Source of the DNA: Amaricoccus solimangrovi
GTDB taxonomy: Bacteria > Pseudomonadota > Alphaproteobacteria > Rhodobacterales > Rhodobacteraceae
NCBI RefSeq assembly: GCF_006385685.1
Contig: NZ_VFRP01000013.1
Span: 1 to 64,000 of the forward strand
Direction of reading: 5' to 3'
Length of the DNA: 64,000 nt
Shown here: piece by piece, positions 42,150 to 51,379 of the stretch
How the letters are laid out: every line of letters begins with the position of its first letter
Position numbering within the stretch: position 1 is the stretch's first letter
Notes under the pieces: model-generated
The model's database searches: none
Told to the model about the DNA's origin: nothing
Seen by the model: the letters and a program-made list of their open reading frames with translations, nothing else
Translations under genes and position numbers: made by a program

Positions 42150-43337
42150 TCAGGAGCGGTGGACGAAGGACATCCGGCGGGCCGTCTCGCGCGCCATCGC
42201 GGCGATGATGTCGGTGCGGGTGACGATGCCGACGAGGCGTTCGCGCTCGAGCACCGGGATCGCGTCGGTATTGCCCTCCGCCAGCATCGGCAGCAGCGCG
42301 CCGAGCGGCGTCATCAGCGTCGCGCGGGGAACGGCGCTCGCCATGATCTCCCCGGCCCTGGGGGGCGTCTCGCGCCGCCGGTCGAGAAGCCGCGCCATCG
42401 CCGCGCCGAAGCCCCGGCCGATGCGCAGCGCGTCCTCCCGGCCCCGGCGGATCAGATGGATCTGGAAGATCACGCCGAGGAACCGGTCGTTCCCCTCGAC
42501 CACCGGCAGCGAGGTGAAACCGTGCTGGCGGAAGAGCTCCGCGACCTCGGACAGCGGCGTCTCCGGGGTCACGGTCACGAGGTCGCGCGACATGATCTCC
42601 TCGGCGGTGAGCGGGCCGGCCCGGTGCCCGGCGGCGCGCATCTCCGCCGCGCCGATCAGCCGGGCGAGATCCTCGGCCCCGAGGTTCAGCGACTGGTTGT
42701 AGGCGCTCAGGATCCGCGTCAGATCCTCCTCGCTGAGCCCGAGCCGCTCCGCCGCCGGCCGGTCGGCCGTGCCCTGCGCGTTGGTGTCGTCGAAATGGCG
42801 CAGCGGATAGTGCCGGCCGGTCGCGCGCGCGTAGACCATGGCCACGAGGACGAGCAGGATGGTGCCGAGCGCGACCGGCGCGAGCGCGAAGCGGAAGCCG
42901 AGTTGCTGGATCGCGTCGGGGCTCATCGCCGCGGTCATCGCGACGGCGCCCGCCGGCGGATGGACCGCGCGCGCGAGGCTCATCAGCGTGATCGCGAGCC
43001 CGACCGCGAGCGCGATGCGCAGCGCCGGATCGGCGACGGTGAGGCAGACGGCGACCCCGACCAGCCCCGCGATCGTGTTGCCCACGACCGCCGACCAGGG
43101 CTGCGCCAGCGGGCTGTTCGGCACGGCGAAGATGAGCACCGAGGTCGCCCCGAAGGGCGCGATCAGATAGAGGCCGAGCCGGGGGTCCACCGTGGGCGCC
43201 AGCACGAGCATCCCGACGAGCCCGAGGCCGATCAGGGCGCCGAGGCCCGCGCGCGCGGCCTCCCGCGGCGAGACGGTCGCGACGGCGGGGCCGAGCGCGC
43301 GCGCGAGGCGGTGGGAGAGGGTGGGTTTCGCTGTCAT
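42150..43337 (-). CDS. HPP-family membrane protein with CBS pair
   Basis: A 395-residue protein. Residues ~25-170 are the HPP transmembrane domain (LYLIAPFGATSVLIFAVPNS, PLAQPWSAVVGNTIAGLVG, then ARAVHPPAGAVAMTAAM with the name-giving HPP). Residues ~240-390 hold two CBS motifs (IMSRDLVTVTPETPLSEVAE, then FTSLPVVEGNDRFLGVI; ALLPMLAEGNTDAIPVL, then GIVTRTDII). HPP proteins transport nitrite in cyanobacteria; the CBS pair probably senses adenylates. It is 136 bp upstream of the DUF475 gene in the same orientation. Confidence 0.9.
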   Translation of the reverse strand: MTAKPTLSHRLARALGPAVATVSPREAARAGLGALIGLGLVGMLVLAPTVDPRLGLYLIAPFGATSVLIFAVPNSPLAQPWSAVVGNTIAGLVGVAVCLTVADPALRIALAVGLAITLMSLARAVHPPAGAVAMTAAMSPDAIQQLGFRFALAPVALGTILLVLVAMVYARATGRHYPLRHFDDTNAQGTADRPAAERLGLSEEDLTRILSAYNQSLNLGAEDLARLIGAAEMRAAGHRAGPLTAEEIMSRDLVTVTPETPLSEVAELFRQHGFTSLPVVEGNDRFLGVIFQIHLIRRGREDALRIGRGFGAAMARLLDRRRETPPRAGEIMASAVPRATLMTPLGALLPMLAEGNTDAIPVLERERLVGIVTRTDIIAAMARETARRMSFVHRS

Positions 43338-43385
43338 GGGATCAAACCGTCTTCTTGCTGGCCGCCGGGTTCCCGCGCGCCCGGC

Positions 43386-44912
43386 CTAGAGCATGCCGCC
43401 GAGGGCGACGAGCGCGGCGCCGACCATCGCGCCGCCGAGGCCGTAGACCCAGCCGGGCAGGGCGCGCGCCGCGGCCTTCTCCTCCGCGAGGGTCACGCGC
43501 ATCAGCGCCGCCTCGGCGAGCTGGGGCAGGCGCGGGCCGAACCGGCCGAGCACGCGCAGCGTGGAGGCGATGTCGCGGGCGGTCGCGAGCGGGCTGATGT
43601 TCTCGGCGATGTAGCCCGCCACCACCGGCCGCGCCGTCTCCCACATGTTCATCGCGGGATCGAGGCCGCGGGCGACGCCCTCGACCACGACCATCGTGCG
43701 CTGGAGCAGGATGAGCTCGGTGCGCGTCTCCATCCCGAAACGCTCCGTCACCTCGAAGAGATGCGCGAGCAGGCGCGCCATCGAGATGTGGGCCGCGTCC
43801 TGGCCGAAGATCGGCTCGCCCACCGCGCGCAGCGCCTGGGCGAATTCGGCCACGTCGCGGTCGGCCGGCACGTAGCCCGCCTCGAAATGGACCTCCGCGA
43901 CGCGGGTATAGTCGCGCAGCAGGAAGCCGTGCAGGATCTCGGCGTAGACGCGGCGCGTATAGGCGTCGATCCGGCCCATGATCCCGAAGTCGAGCGCGAC
44001 CAGCGCGCCGTCGGGGCCGAGCTTCAGGTTGCCCTGGTGCATGTCGGCGTGGAAGAAACCGTCCCTGAGCGCGTGGGTCAGGAAGGTCTGGATCACGCGG
44101 CGCGAGAGATCGGTGAGGTTCACCCCGCTCTCCCGGAGCGCCTCGAGATCGCCGATGTTGATCCCCGAGACCCATTCGAGCGTCATGACGCGCCGCCCGG
44201 AGGCGGACCAGATGACGGCGGGCACGCGGAAGCCGGTGTCGTTCTCGGTCCGGGCGCGGTATTCGGCGGCGGCCGCCGCCTCCATCCGCAGGTCGAGCTC
44301 GCCCCGCACCACACCCTCGAAATGCTCGATCACCGCGCGCGGACGCAGGCGCCGGCTGAAGGGCGCGAGATGCTCGATCATCCAGGCGGCGAGGTAGAAC
44401 GCGTCGACGTCGCGCAGGAAGGCGCGCTCGATGCCGGGGCGCAGCACCTTCACCGCGACCGCGCGGCCGTCGTCGCGCATCCGCGCGCGATGCACCTGCG
44501 CGAGCGAGGCGGCGGCGACGGGCGGGCCGAATTCGGAGAAGAGCACGTCCGGCCCGACGCCGAGCTCCCGCGCGACCGCGGCGCGCGCCTCCTCGGGCGG
44601 GAAGGGCGGCAGCTTGTCCTGGAGCACCTTCAGCTGCTCGGCGATCTCGGGGCCGACGACGTCGGGGCGGGTCGAGAGCAGCTGGCCGAACTTGATGTAG
44701 GCGGGGCCGAGCGCGGTCAGCGCGCGCACGATCGGCGGCCGGGACGGGTCGCCGGGGAGGCCGAGCCACTGGAACGGCCAGCCGAGCACCCGCGCGGCCG
44801 CGCGCAGCGGCGCCGGCGCGTCGAAGGCTTCGAGCGCGATCCCCATCGCCCCGGTCCGCTCGAAGGTCGCGCCGGTCCGGATCAGCCGCCAGATATTGTG
44901 CGGTCCGCGCAT
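43386..44912 (-). CDS. ubiB: Ubiquinone biosynthesis regulatory kinase-like protein UbiB
   Basis: A 508-residue UbiB/ABC1/ADCK protein. The KxGQ motif is in YIKFGQLLSTRPDV, the Ala-rich loop in PPVAAASLAQVHRARM, the invariant Lys in AVKVLRPGIE, and the divalent-metal region in FFHADMHQGNLKLGPDGALV then ALDFGIMGRI. Two C-terminal membrane helices end LPGWVYGLGGAMVGAALVAL. It supports ubiquinone synthesis, probably by ATP-dependent extraction of intermediates from the membrane. Its ATG directly follows the ubiE stop with no gap, so the pair is an operon. Confidence 0.96.
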   Translation of the reverse strand: MRGPHNIWRLIRTGATFERTGAMGIALEAFDAPAPLRAAARVLGWPFQWLGLPGDPSRPPIVRALTALGPAYIKFGQLLSTRPDVVGPEIAEQLKVLQDKLPPFPPEEARAAVARELGVGPDVLFSEFGPPVAAASLAQVHRARMRDDGRAVAVKVLRPGIERAFLRDVDAFYLAAWMIEHLAPFSRRLRPRAVIEHFEGVVRGELDLRMEAAAAAEYRARTENDTGFRVPAVIWSASGRRVMTLEWVSGINIGDLEALRESGVNLTDLSRRVIQTFLTHALRDGFFHADMHQGNLKLGPDGALVALDFGIMGRIDAYTRRVYAEILHGFLLRDYTRVAEVHFEAGYVPADRDVAEFAQALRAVGEPIFGQDAAHISMARLLAHLFEVTERFGMETRTELILLQRTMVVVEGVARGLDPAMNMWETARPVVAGYIAENISPLATARDIASTLRVLGRFGPRLPQLAEAALMRVTLAEEKAAARALPGWVYGLGGAMVGAALVALGGML

Positions 44913-45680
44913 TCAGACCTTCCAGCCGGAGTGAAGCGCCGCGATCCCCATCGAGAGGTCGCGGTATTTCACGAGGCTGAACCCGGCGTCGCGGATCATC
45001 TCGGCGAAACGCTCCTGCGGCGGGAAGCGGCGGATCGATTCGACGAGATACTGGTAGCTTGCCCGGTCGCCCGCGATCGCCTGGCCCATCGGCGGGATCA
45101 CGTTGAAGGAATAGCGGTCGTAGAGCCAGCGCAGCATGTCGTTCGGCACGCGCGAGAATTCGAGCACCATGAGCCGGCCGCCGGGGCGCAGCACCCGGCA
45201 GGCCTCGGCGAGCGCCTCGTCGATCCGGGTGACGTTCCGGATCCCGAAGGAGATCGTGTAGACGTCGAAACTCGCGTCGCGGAACGGCAGCGCCATCGCG
45301 TCGCCCGTCACCCAGCTCAGCCGGTCGGCGTATTTCGTCGCCTCGGCGCGCTCGCGCCCCTCGATCAGCATCGATTCGGTCATGTCGAGCACGCTGACCT
45401 CGGCCTCGCCCTTCACCCGGTCGAGATAGCGGAAGGCGATGTCGCCGGTCCCGCCCGCGACGTCGAGCAGGCGCGTGCCCGGACGCGGCGCGAGCCAGTC
45501 CATCATCGCATCCTTCCAGAGCCGGTGGATGCCGAGGCTCATCGCATCGTTCATCACGTCGTATTTCGAGGCGACCGAGGTGAAGACGCCATGGACGCGC
45601 CGCGCCTTCTCGGACTCCGGGATGCTCTCGAAACCGAAATGCGTGGCGGCGGCCGGGTCGCGGGGATCGGGATCGGTCAT
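44913..45680 (-). CDS. ubiE: Ubiquinone/menaquinone C-methyltransferase UbiE
   Basis: A 255-residue SAM-dependent C-methyltransferase. The family signature [19 protein letters not shown] is followed by HRLWKDAMM, the SAM motif [16 protein letters not shown], and [20 protein letters not shown]. It adds the C-methyl group of the ubiquinone ring. AAAGG precedes the ATG. Divergent from mutM, as in many Rhodobacterales. Confidence 0.97.
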   Translation of the reverse strand: MTDPDPRDPAAATHFGFESIPESEKARRVHGVFTSVASKYDVMNDAMSLGIHRLWKDAMMDWLAPRPGTRLLDVAGGTGDIAFRYLDRVKGEAEVSVLDMTESMLIEGRERAEATKYADRLSWVTGDAMALPFRDASFDVYTISFGIRNVTRIDEALAEACRVLRPGGRLMVLEFSRVPNDMLRWLYDRYSFNVIPPMGQAIAGDRASYQYLVESIRRFPPQERFAEMIRDAGFSLVKYRDLSMGIAALHSGWKV

Positions 45681-45793
45681 GGCCTGAGACCTTTCTGTCG
45701 GTGGCGCCCCTGCTTATATGGTCCCCGCGCGCGGAGACAAGGCGCGCGGGGAGGGGGGCGCGGAAGTCGGCGCCCGGCGACGCGGAGGAAGGC

Positions 45794-46666
45794 TTGCCCG
45801 AACTGCCCGAGGTCGAGACGGTCCGCCGGGGGCTCGAGCCGGTGATGACCGGCCGGGTGATCCTCGCGGCCGAGGTCCGCCGGCCGGACCTGCGCTGGCC
45901 CTTCCCGGAGCGCATGGCCGAGCGGCTGACCGGGGCGCGGGTGCTCGGGCTCGGGCGGCGGTCGAAATACCTGCTGATCGATCTCGACCGCGCCGAGACG
46001 CTCATCGTCCATCTCGGCATGTCCGGGCGCCTGCTGATCTCGGGCGGGGAGGCGCGGGAGGTCGTCGGCGAATTCCACCATCCCCATCCCGCGCCGCTGC
46101 CCCACGATCACGTCGTGCTCGACCTCGAGGGCGGCGCGCGGGTCACGATGAACGACGCGCGGCGCTTCGGCGCGATGGACCTCTGGCCGACGGAGACGCT
46201 CGAAACCCACCGGCTGCTCGCGGGGCTCGGGCCGGAACCGCTCGGCAACGCCTTCGACGCGGCCTGGCTCGCGGCGCGGTTCGCGGGGAAGCGGACGCCG
46301 GTCAAGGCGGCGCTGCTCGACCAGCGCCTCGTCGCCGGGCTCGGCAACATCTATGTCTGCGAGGCGCTCTGGCGGGCCGGGATCCATCCCGCGACCCTCG
46401 CGGGCGATCTGGGCGAGGGCGAGACGACGGCGCTGACGGCGGCGATCCGCGAGGTGCTGGTGGATGCCATCGCCGCCGGAGGCTCCTCGCTCCGCGACTA
46501 CCGCCGGGCCGATGGCGAACTCGGCTATTTCCAGCATTCCTTCGCCGTCTACGGCCGGGAGGGCGCGCCCTGTCCGCGCTGCGGCGGAACCATCGCGCGG
46601 ATCGTCCAGTCCGGCCGGTCGAGCTTCTTCTGCCCGGCCTGCCAGCCGGGGTTGATCCCCGCCTGA
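45794..46666 (+). CDS. mutM: Formamidopyrimidine-DNA glycosylase
   Basis: A 290-residue Fpg glycosylase removing 8-oxoguanine. The start codon is TTG at 45794: the mature enzyme needs Pro2-Glu3, and the frame reads [14 protein letters not shown], with GGAGGAA just upstream. Lys in [24 protein letters not shown], and [20 protein letters not shown] are intact. The C-terminal zinc finger has four cysteines (CPRCGG ... FFCPACQ). Length normal. The weak start may keep expression low. Confidence 0.96.
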   Translation: MPELPEVETVRRGLEPVMTGRVILAAEVRRPDLRWPFPERMAERLTGARVLGLGRRSKYLLIDLDRAETLIVHLGMSGRLLISGGEAREVVGEFHHPHPAPLPHDHVVLDLEGGARVTMNDARRFGAMDLWPTETLETHRLLAGLGPEPLGNAFDAAWLAARFAGKRTPVKAALLDQRLVAGLGNIYVCEALWRAGIHPATLAGDLGEGETTALTAAIREVLVDAIAAGGSSLRDYRRADGELGYFQHSFAVYGREGAPCPRCGGTIARIVQSGRSSFFCPACQPGLIPA

Positions 46667-46708
46667 GCGCGCGCCACTCTGCCGCGCCCAGTCAGGAAGG
46701 AATGCGCG

Positions 46709-47485
46709 GTGGAGTATCAGACGCTGTTGGTCTCGGTGGAGGAGAAGGTCGCCACGATCCGGCTAAACCGGCCGGAGGCGCTGAACGCGCTCAATTCGGC
46801 GCTGCTGGCCGAACTCGCCGCGGCGCTCGGCGCGCTCGACGCGGATCCGGGCGTCCATGCGATCGTGCTCACCGGCTCCGAGAAGGCCTTCGCCGCCGGG
46901 GCGGACGTGCGCGAGATGTCGGAGAAGAGCTTCGCCGAGGTCTTCGGCGAGGAGATGTTCAACGCCTCCTTCGACGCGATCGGGCGCTGCCGCAAGCCGA
47001 TCATCGCCGCGGTCGCGGGCTTCTGCCTCGGCGGCGGCTGCGAACTCGCGATGGCCTGCGACTTCGTCATCGCCGCGGACAGCGCGAAATTCGGCCAGCC
47101 GGAGATCAACCTCGGCATCATCCCGGGCCTCGGCGGCACCCAGCGCCTGCCGCGGCTGGTCGGGCGGGCGAAGGCGATGGACCTGATCCTGACCGGCCGC
47201 TTCATGGAGGCCGAGGAGGCCGAGCGCGCCGGCCTCGCCGCGCGCGTGGTGCCCGCCGCCGACCTGCTCGCCGAGGCGGACAAGGCCGCCCGCGCGATCG
47301 CGGCGAAATCCCCCGTCGCGGTGAAGGCCGCGAAGGAGGCCGTGCACCGGGCGGAGGAGACGCCGCTGCGCGAGGGCGTGCTCTTCGAACGGCGGCTGTT
47401 CCAGGCGCTCTTCGCGACCGCCGACCAGAAGGAGGGGATGGCCGCCTTCCTCGCCAAACGCGCGCCACGCTTCGAGGGCCGCTGA
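46709..47485 (+). CDS. Enoyl-CoA hydratase
   Basis: A 258-residue crotonase-family enzyme that hydrates 2-trans-enoyl-CoA in beta-oxidation. The oxyanion-hole residues lie in AFAAGADVREM and FCLGGGCELAMACD; the catalytic glutamates are in GGGCELA and FGQPEINLGIIPGLGGTQRL. GTG start at 46709 with AGGAAGG upstream. It is close to FadB1x/EchA-type enzymes found beside mutM and rpsT in related bacteria. Ends 197 bp before rpsT. Confidence 0.93.
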   Translation: MEYQTLLVSVEEKVATIRLNRPEALNALNSALLAELAAALGALDADPGVHAIVLTGSEKAFAAGADVREMSEKSFAEVFGEEMFNASFDAIGRCRKPIIAAVAGFCLGGGCELAMACDFVIAADSAKFGQPEINLGIIPGLGGTQRLPRLVGRAKAMDLILTGRFMEAEEAERAGLAARVVPAADLLAEADKAARAIAAKSPVAVKAAKEAVHRAEETPLREGVLFERRLFQALFATADQKEGMAAFLAKRAPRFEGR

Positions 47486-47501
47486 GCCCGCCCGGCATCC
47501 G

Positions 47502-47577
47502 CGCGAATATGTATATGCATATTCGCGGGGCGGTTGTGGCGGGGACAAGGAGGCCCGAATATGCAAATGCATATCCG
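47502..47577. repeat. Two related palindromes upstream of rpsT
   Basis: Copy 1 (47502-47527) has 10-bp arms CGCGAATATG / CATATTCGCG around TATATG. Copy 2 (47556-47577) has 8-bp arms CGAATATG / CATATCCG around CAAATG, with one mismatch. They share CGAATATG-N-A-N-ATG-CATAT, start 52 bp apart, and are strikingly AT-rich within GC-rich DNA. They end about 37 bp before the rpsT -35 box. Possible roles are a regulator site or a small repeat family. Confidence 0.75.
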
Positions 47578-47613
47578 CGGCGAATTTCGCGGGGCCGCCC
47601 GGTCGAAAGCCGG

Positions 47614-47642
47614 TTGACTCTCGCGGAACCCGGCGATAGAGA
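47614..47642 (+). promoter_or_regulatory. rpsT promoter candidate (TTGACT-17-TAGAGA)
   Basis: TTGACT at 47614-47619 and TAGAGA at 47637-47642 are 17 bases apart, about 40 bases before the rpsT ATG. The -35 is near consensus, the -10 weak. Confidence 0.55.
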
Positions 47643-47682
47643 CGCGCCCTGATCCTAGAGACTGACAGACGGACCTCAGCAC

Positions 47683-47949
47683 ATGGCAAATTCGCCGTCC
47701 TCCAAGAAGCGTGCGCGCCAGACCGAGCGCCGCACGGAAGTCAACAAGGCGCGCCGCTCGCGCATCCGCACCTTCATCCGGAAGGTCGAGGAAGCCATCT
47801 CCTCGGGCGACAAGACCGCCGCGGTCGAGGCGCTGCGCGTCGCGCAGCCCGAGATCATGCGTGGCGTGACCAAGGGCGTGACCCACAAGAACACCGCCTC
47901 CCGCAAGGTTTCGCGGCTCGCCGGCCGGGTCAAGGCGCTCAGCGCCTGA
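47683..47949 (+). CDS. rpsT: 30S ribosomal protein S20
   Basis: An 88-residue basic three-helix protein: [38 protein letters not shown], and [20 protein letters not shown]. It binds 16S rRNA early in 30S assembly. Size and sequence are standard. It is followed by a strong terminator and then the dnaA leader, the usual rpsT-dnaA order in Rhodobacterales. Confidence 0.98.
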   Translation: MANSPSSKKRARQTERRTEVNKARRSRIRTFIRKVEEAISSGDKTAAVEALRVAQPEIMRGVTKGVTHKNTASRKVSRLAGRVKALSA

Positions 47950-47979
47950 CGGCCTGACACCCGGTTTCCGATTGCCTGG

Positions 47980-48006
47980 ACGCGCCCGGATTCGGGCGCG
48001 TTTTTC
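47980..48006 (+). terminator. Rho-independent terminator of rpsT
   Basis: Perfect 8-bp stem ACGCGCCC / GGGCGCGT with a GGATTC loop, followed by TTTTTC. Begins 31 bases after the rpsT stop. Confidence 0.92.
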
Positions 48007-48139
48007 TTTGTCCGGGCGGCGGCGGGGAATTCGGCGATGTTCCACGTTCGATCCGGTTGTCCGCCCGGGGCCTCTTGGGTATGGTTAACCCCAGCGTAGC
48101 GAATCCAATCCGACCCTTCGACCCAGCGTCACCCCGCTC

Positions 48140-48195
48140 CTTCTGTTCGGCCCGCCGCCCGAACAGAAGCGTGGGTTGTTTCGTCGGCCGACGAA
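48140..48195. promoter_or_regulatory. Two strong palindromes in the dnaA leader
   Basis: An 11-bp inverted repeat CTTCTGTTCGG / CCGAACAGAAG with an 8-nt spacer (48140-48169) is followed 11 bp later by a gapless 16-bp palindrome, TTCGTCGG-CCGACGAA (48180-48195). Both lie between the rpsT terminator and the upstream ORF of dnaA. They may be operators or, if the promoter is upstream, RNA hairpins. I see no DnaA boxes here. Confidence 0.7.
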
Positions 48196-48317
48196 GAAGT
48201 TCCGGGGCCGGATGGACTCGCCCTGTTCTGCCCGGTCCGGATCCGGATCGGTACTGGAGTGATACAAGACGAATGTTGGCGGCGGTAACAAACATAACTC
48301 TCGTGGAGGGATTGGGC

Positions 48318-48428
48318 ATGCGTTCGAGTGAGGTCTATTCCGGATCGCCCGACACGGCCGGCGCCCAGCCGGTCGATCTGCCCAGCCGAGCTTTCCGGGC
48401 CCTGGTCGCCTCCCACGAAGCAGCCTGA
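48318..48428 (+). CDS. 36-codon upstream ORF of dnaA (leader peptide candidate)
   Basis: A short ORF with ATG at 48318, preceded by GTGGAGGG at good distance. It encodes a 36-residue peptide, [20 protein letters not shown] then [16 protein letters not shown]. Its TGA shares the A of the dnaA ATG at 48428 (TGATG). dnaA itself has no clear ribosome site, so its translation may depend on ribosomes finishing this ORF. The frame could extend upstream, but the start chosen has the best ribosome site. Not recognised as a known family. Confidence 0.55.
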   Translation: MRSSEVYSGSPDTAGAQPVDLPSRAFRALVASHEAA

Positions 48429-49987
48429 TGATGAACGATATGTCGGATGCCTGTTCAGGCGCGTGGTCACGCGTGCGCGGCCACCTGCGGAGCCAGATCG
48501 GAATAGACGCCTACCAGAACTGGATCGACCCGCTCGCCTTCATCGGCGCCGATCACGGGATCGTCCGGATCGCGGCGCCCAACAGCTTCATCGGGACCTG
48601 GGTCCAGCGCAACTACGGCGAGGCGATCCGCCACCTGCTCGCGCGGGAGCGGGTGCAGGTGAGCCGGCTCGAATTCACCGTGGCGGTCTGTTCGAACGAC
48701 CCCTCGCCGCCGGCCGAGCCGCCCCGGCGCGGGACGGCCCCCGAAATCGTTCGCGGCGAGGCCGGGGAGGCCCCGGCCCGGACGGCCGCCGGGCGGCCCG
48801 CCGCCGCGCGCGCCCCGGCCGCGCGTCCCGCCGCGCCCGCGATCGCCGCCGACCCCGTCGCGGATCCGGCGTTCGACGAGGCGCTCCACTCCCCGGCGAT
48901 CCCGCGTTCCAGAGCCGAGGGCGCTGCCATGCCCGCCGATGCCGATCTGCCCCAGGCGCCGCTCGACGGACGGTTCACCTTCGACAATTTCGTGGTCGGC
49001 AAGCCGAACGAACTCGCCCACGCCGCCGCGCGCCGCGTCGCGGACGGGGGCGAGGTCGCCTTCAACCCGCTGTTCCTCTATGGCGGCGTCGGCCTCGGCA
49101 AGACGCATCTGATGCATGCGATCGCCTGGGAGGTGCGTCACAACACGCCGGATGCGAAGGTGCTCTACCTCTCGGCCGAGCAGTTCATGTACCGCTTCGT
49201 CTCGGCGCTGCGCTTCAAGGAGATGCACGGGTTCAAGGAGATGTTCCGCTCGGTCGACCTGCTCATGGTCGACGACGTGCAGTTCATCGCCGGCAAGGAT
49301 TCGACCCAGGAAGAGTTCTTCCACACGTTCAACGCGCTCATCGACCAGCAGAAGCAGATCATCATCTCCGCCGACCGCGCGCCGGGCGAGATCGACGGGC
49401 TGGAGGAGCGCATCAAGTCGCGCCTGCAATGGGGCCTCGTCGTCGACCTGCACCCGACCGACTACGAGCTCCGGCTCGGCATCCTGCAGGCCAAGGCGGA
49501 GGCGCAGATGCTCGCGCATCCGGGCATCCTGATCGGGCCGGGGGTGATGGAGCTGCTGGCGCACCGGATCTCGTCCAACGTCCGCGTGCTCGAGGGGGCG
49601 CTGACGCGGCTCTTCGCCTATGCCGGGCTCGTCGGGCGCGAGATCGATCTCGACATGGCGCAGGAATGCCTCGCCGACGTGCTGCGCGCCTCCGAGCGCA
49701 AGGTCACGATCGAGGAGATCATCCGCAAGGTGGCCGATCACTACAACCTCAGGATGTCCGACCTGCTCTCGGCGCGGCGCGCGCGGCAGGTGGCGCGGCC
49801 GCGACAGGTGGCGATGTATCTCGCCAAGACCCTGACCTCGAAGAGCCTGCCGGAGATCGGGCGGCGGTTCGGCGGGCGCGACCATACGACGGTGATCCAC
49901 GCGGTCCGCAAGATCGAGGAACTGAGGAAGACCGACAGCCAGATCGCCGAGGACGTCGAGCTCCTGCGCCGGATGCTCGAGGCGTGA
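48428..49987 (+). CDS. dnaA: Chromosomal replication initiator DnaA
   Basis: A 519-residue initiator. Domain I (about 1-80) includes [13 protein letters not shown] and [20 protein letters not shown]. Domain II (about 85-175) is a long Ala/Pro/Arg linker. Domain III (AAA+) has Walker [15 protein letters not shown] near 219, Walker [14 protein letters not shown], and [19 protein letters not shown] with the arginine finger. Domain IV ends with [18 protein letters not shown], which binds the DnaA box. Start at 48428; a second ATG follows at once. Neither has a good ribosome site, suggesting coupling to the upstream ORF. Confidence 0.97.
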   Translation: MMNDMSDACSGAWSRVRGHLRSQIGIDAYQNWIDPLAFIGADHGIVRIAAPNSFIGTWVQRNYGEAIRHLLARERVQVSRLEFTVAVCSNDPSPPAEPPRRGTAPEIVRGEAGEAPARTAAGRPAAARAPAARPAAPAIAADPVADPAFDEALHSPAIPRSRAEGAAMPADADLPQAPLDGRFTFDNFVVGKPNELAHAAARRVADGGEVAFNPLFLYGGVGLGKTHLMHAIAWEVRHNTPDAKVLYLSAEQFMYRFVSALRFKEMHGFKEMFRSVDLLMVDDVQFIAGKDSTQEEFFHTFNALIDQQKQIIISADRAPGEIDGLEERIKSRLQWGLVVDLHPTDYELRLGILQAKAEAQMLAHPGILIGPGVMELLAHRISSNVRVLEGALTRLFAYAGLVGREIDLDMAQECLADVLRASERKVTIEEIIRKVADHYNLRMSDLLSARRARQVARPRQVAMYLAKTLTSKSLPEIGRRFGGRDHTTVIHAVRKIEELRKTDSQIAEDVELLRRMLEA

Positions 49988-49999
49988 CGGCGCGCGGGA

Positions 50000-50149
50000 G
50001 GCGGACCGAGGTCCGCCCTGCGCCGCCCTCGTAGGGCGGACATTTGTCCGCCTCTGGCCTCGGGCGGGCATTCCCCGCCCTCGCAGGCGGGGTGGCGGAC
50101 CGAGGTCCGCCCTACGGTTCGCCCCGCGTAGGGCGGACATGTGTCCGCC
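50000..50149. repeat. BIME-like cluster of palindromic repeats between dnaA and dnaN
   Basis: Four copies of an 18-bp palindrome, GGCGGAC(C/A)-N2-(G/T)GTCCGCC, each with a GTAG/CTAC tail on one side: 50000-50017, 50035-50052, 50094-50111 and 50132-50149. Copies 1-2 and 3-4 form two similar inverted pairs, each with the tails facing inward; in each pair the first centre reads ACCGAGGT and the second ACATxTGT. Between the pairs a related GGGCGGG...CCCGCCC hairpin occurs. This is the layout of REP/BIME elements. Confidence 0.9.
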
Positions 50150-50219
50150 ATCCCCCCGCGCCGTCCCCGGGACCGCCGCGCCCCCTTGCAGTCCGCCGCC
50201 GATCGGCTAGTGTCGCCTC

Positions 50220-50239
50220 CCCGCCCGGGTCCGGGCGGG
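50220..50239 (+). promoter_or_regulatory. Hairpin in the dnaN leader
   Basis: A 9-bp stem CCCGCCCGG / CCGGGCGGG with a GT centre ends 21 bases before the dnaN ATG. It lies outside the repeat family and could affect dnaN translation. Confidence 0.45.
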
Positions 50240-50260
50240 CGGGAGCACGGGGACAACACG

Positions 50261-51379
50261 ATGAAACTCAGCATGGAACGCGGCGCCCTGCTCCGGGCCA
50301 TGAACCGCGCGCAATCCGTCGTCGAGCGCCGCAACACGATCCCGATCCTCGGCAACGTGCTGATCGAGGCCGAGGGCGATCAGGTGAGCTTCCGCGCCAC
50401 CGATCTCGACATCGAGGTGATCGACAAGGCCCGCGCCATGGTGATCCACGCCGGCGCGACCACGGTCTCCGCCCATACGCTGCACGAGATCGTCCGCAAG
50501 CTGCCCGACGGCGCGATGGTCGAACTTTCCGACGACGCCTCCGCCGGCCGGCTGGAGGTTCGCGCGGGGCGGTCGCATTTCTCGCTCCAGACGCTGCCCC
50601 GGGAGGACTTCCCGATCATGGCGAGCGCGGAATACGACTGCGACTTCTCCTGCCCGGCGCCGGTGCTGCGGCGGCTGTTCGACAAGGCGAAATTCGCGAT
50701 CTCGACCGAGGAGACGCGCTACTATCTCAACGGCGTCTACATGCACGCGGCGACCGCGACCGACGGGCCGGTGCTGCGCTGCGTCGCGACCGACGGGCAC
50801 CGGCTCGCCCGGATCGACGCGGCCCTGCCGGAGGGGGCGGAGCGGATCCCGGGCGTCATCGTACCGCGCAAGACCGTGGGCGAGCTGCGCAAGCTGCTCG
50901 ACGACGACGAGGCGATCATCGCCGTCTCGGTCAGCGAGACCAAGGTGCGTTTCGCGACGCCGGAGGTGACGCTGACCTCGAAGGTCATCGACGGCACCTT
51001 CCCCGACTATTCCCGCGTGATCCCGACGAACAACACCCGCCGGCTCGAGGTCGACGCGGCCGAGTTCGCCCAGGCGGTGGACCGGGTCGCCACCGTGAGT
51101 TCGGAACGCTCGCGCGCCGTCAAGATGGCGCTCGACGAGGACCGGCTGGTGCTCTCGGTCAACGCGCCCGATTCGGGCGCGGCGGACGAGGAACTGGCGG
51201 TCGCCTACGCCGACGAGCGGCTGGAGATCGGGTTCAACGCGAAATACCTGCTCGAGATCGCGGGCCAGGTCGACCGAGAGAACGCGGTCTTCCTGTTCAA
51301 CTCCTCCGGCGACCCGACGGTGATGCGCGAGGGCAACGACGAATCCGCGGTCTATGTCGTGATGCCGATGCGGGTGTGA
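50261..51379 (+). CDS. dnaN: DNA polymerase III beta subunit (sliding clamp)
   Basis: A 372-residue clamp with the three usual domains. MKLSMERGALLRAMNRAQSV then VERRNTIPILGNVLI is the first; ISTEETRYYLNGVYMHAATA and CVATDGHRLARIDAALPEGA span the second; and the C-terminus ends EGNDESAVYVVMPMRV, the typical VMPMR motif. It encircles DNA and tethers polymerase. ATG at 50261 after GGGGACA. Its stop overlaps the recF GTG by 4 bp. Confidence 0.98.
   Translation: MKLSMERGALLRAMNRAQSVVERRNTIPILGNVLIEAEGDQVSFRATDLDIEVIDKARAMVIHAGATTVSAHTLHEIVRKLPDGAMVELSDDASAGRLEVRAGRSHFSLQTLPREDFPIMASAEYDCDFSCPAPVLRRLFDKAKFAISTEETRYYLNGVYMHAATATDGPVLRCVATDGHRLARIDAALPEGAERIPGVIVPRKTVGELRKLLDDDEAIIAVSVSETKVRFATPEVTLTSKVIDGTFPDYSRVIPTNNTRRLEVDAAEFAQAVDRVATVSSERSRAVKMALDEDRLVLSVNAPDSGAADEELAVAYADERLEIGFNAKYLLEIAGQVDRENAVFLFNSSGDPTVMREGNDESAVYVVMPMRV

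Noticed and set aside
42063-45845. Plus-strand ORF of 1,260 codons
   Set aside because: It runs antisense to the HPP-CBS, ubiB and ubiE genes, is made of Arg/Gly/His/Asp-rich low-complexity sequence and has no recognisable motif; such open frames are usual opposite GC-rich genes.
48140-48169. Alphaproteobacterial LexA box (GTTC-N7-GTTC)
   Set aside because: The GTTC and GAAC elements are in inverted rather than direct orientation and the spacing does not fit.
48007-48427. Replication origin next to dnaA
   Set aside because: No cluster of TTATCCACA-type DnaA boxes or AT-rich unwinding element is visible; alphaproteobacterial origins usually lie elsewhere, near hemE.
50000-50149. CRISPR array in the dnaA-dnaN gap
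   Set aside because: The repeats are short, palindromic, in alternating orientation and separated by irregular spacers; no cas genes are near.
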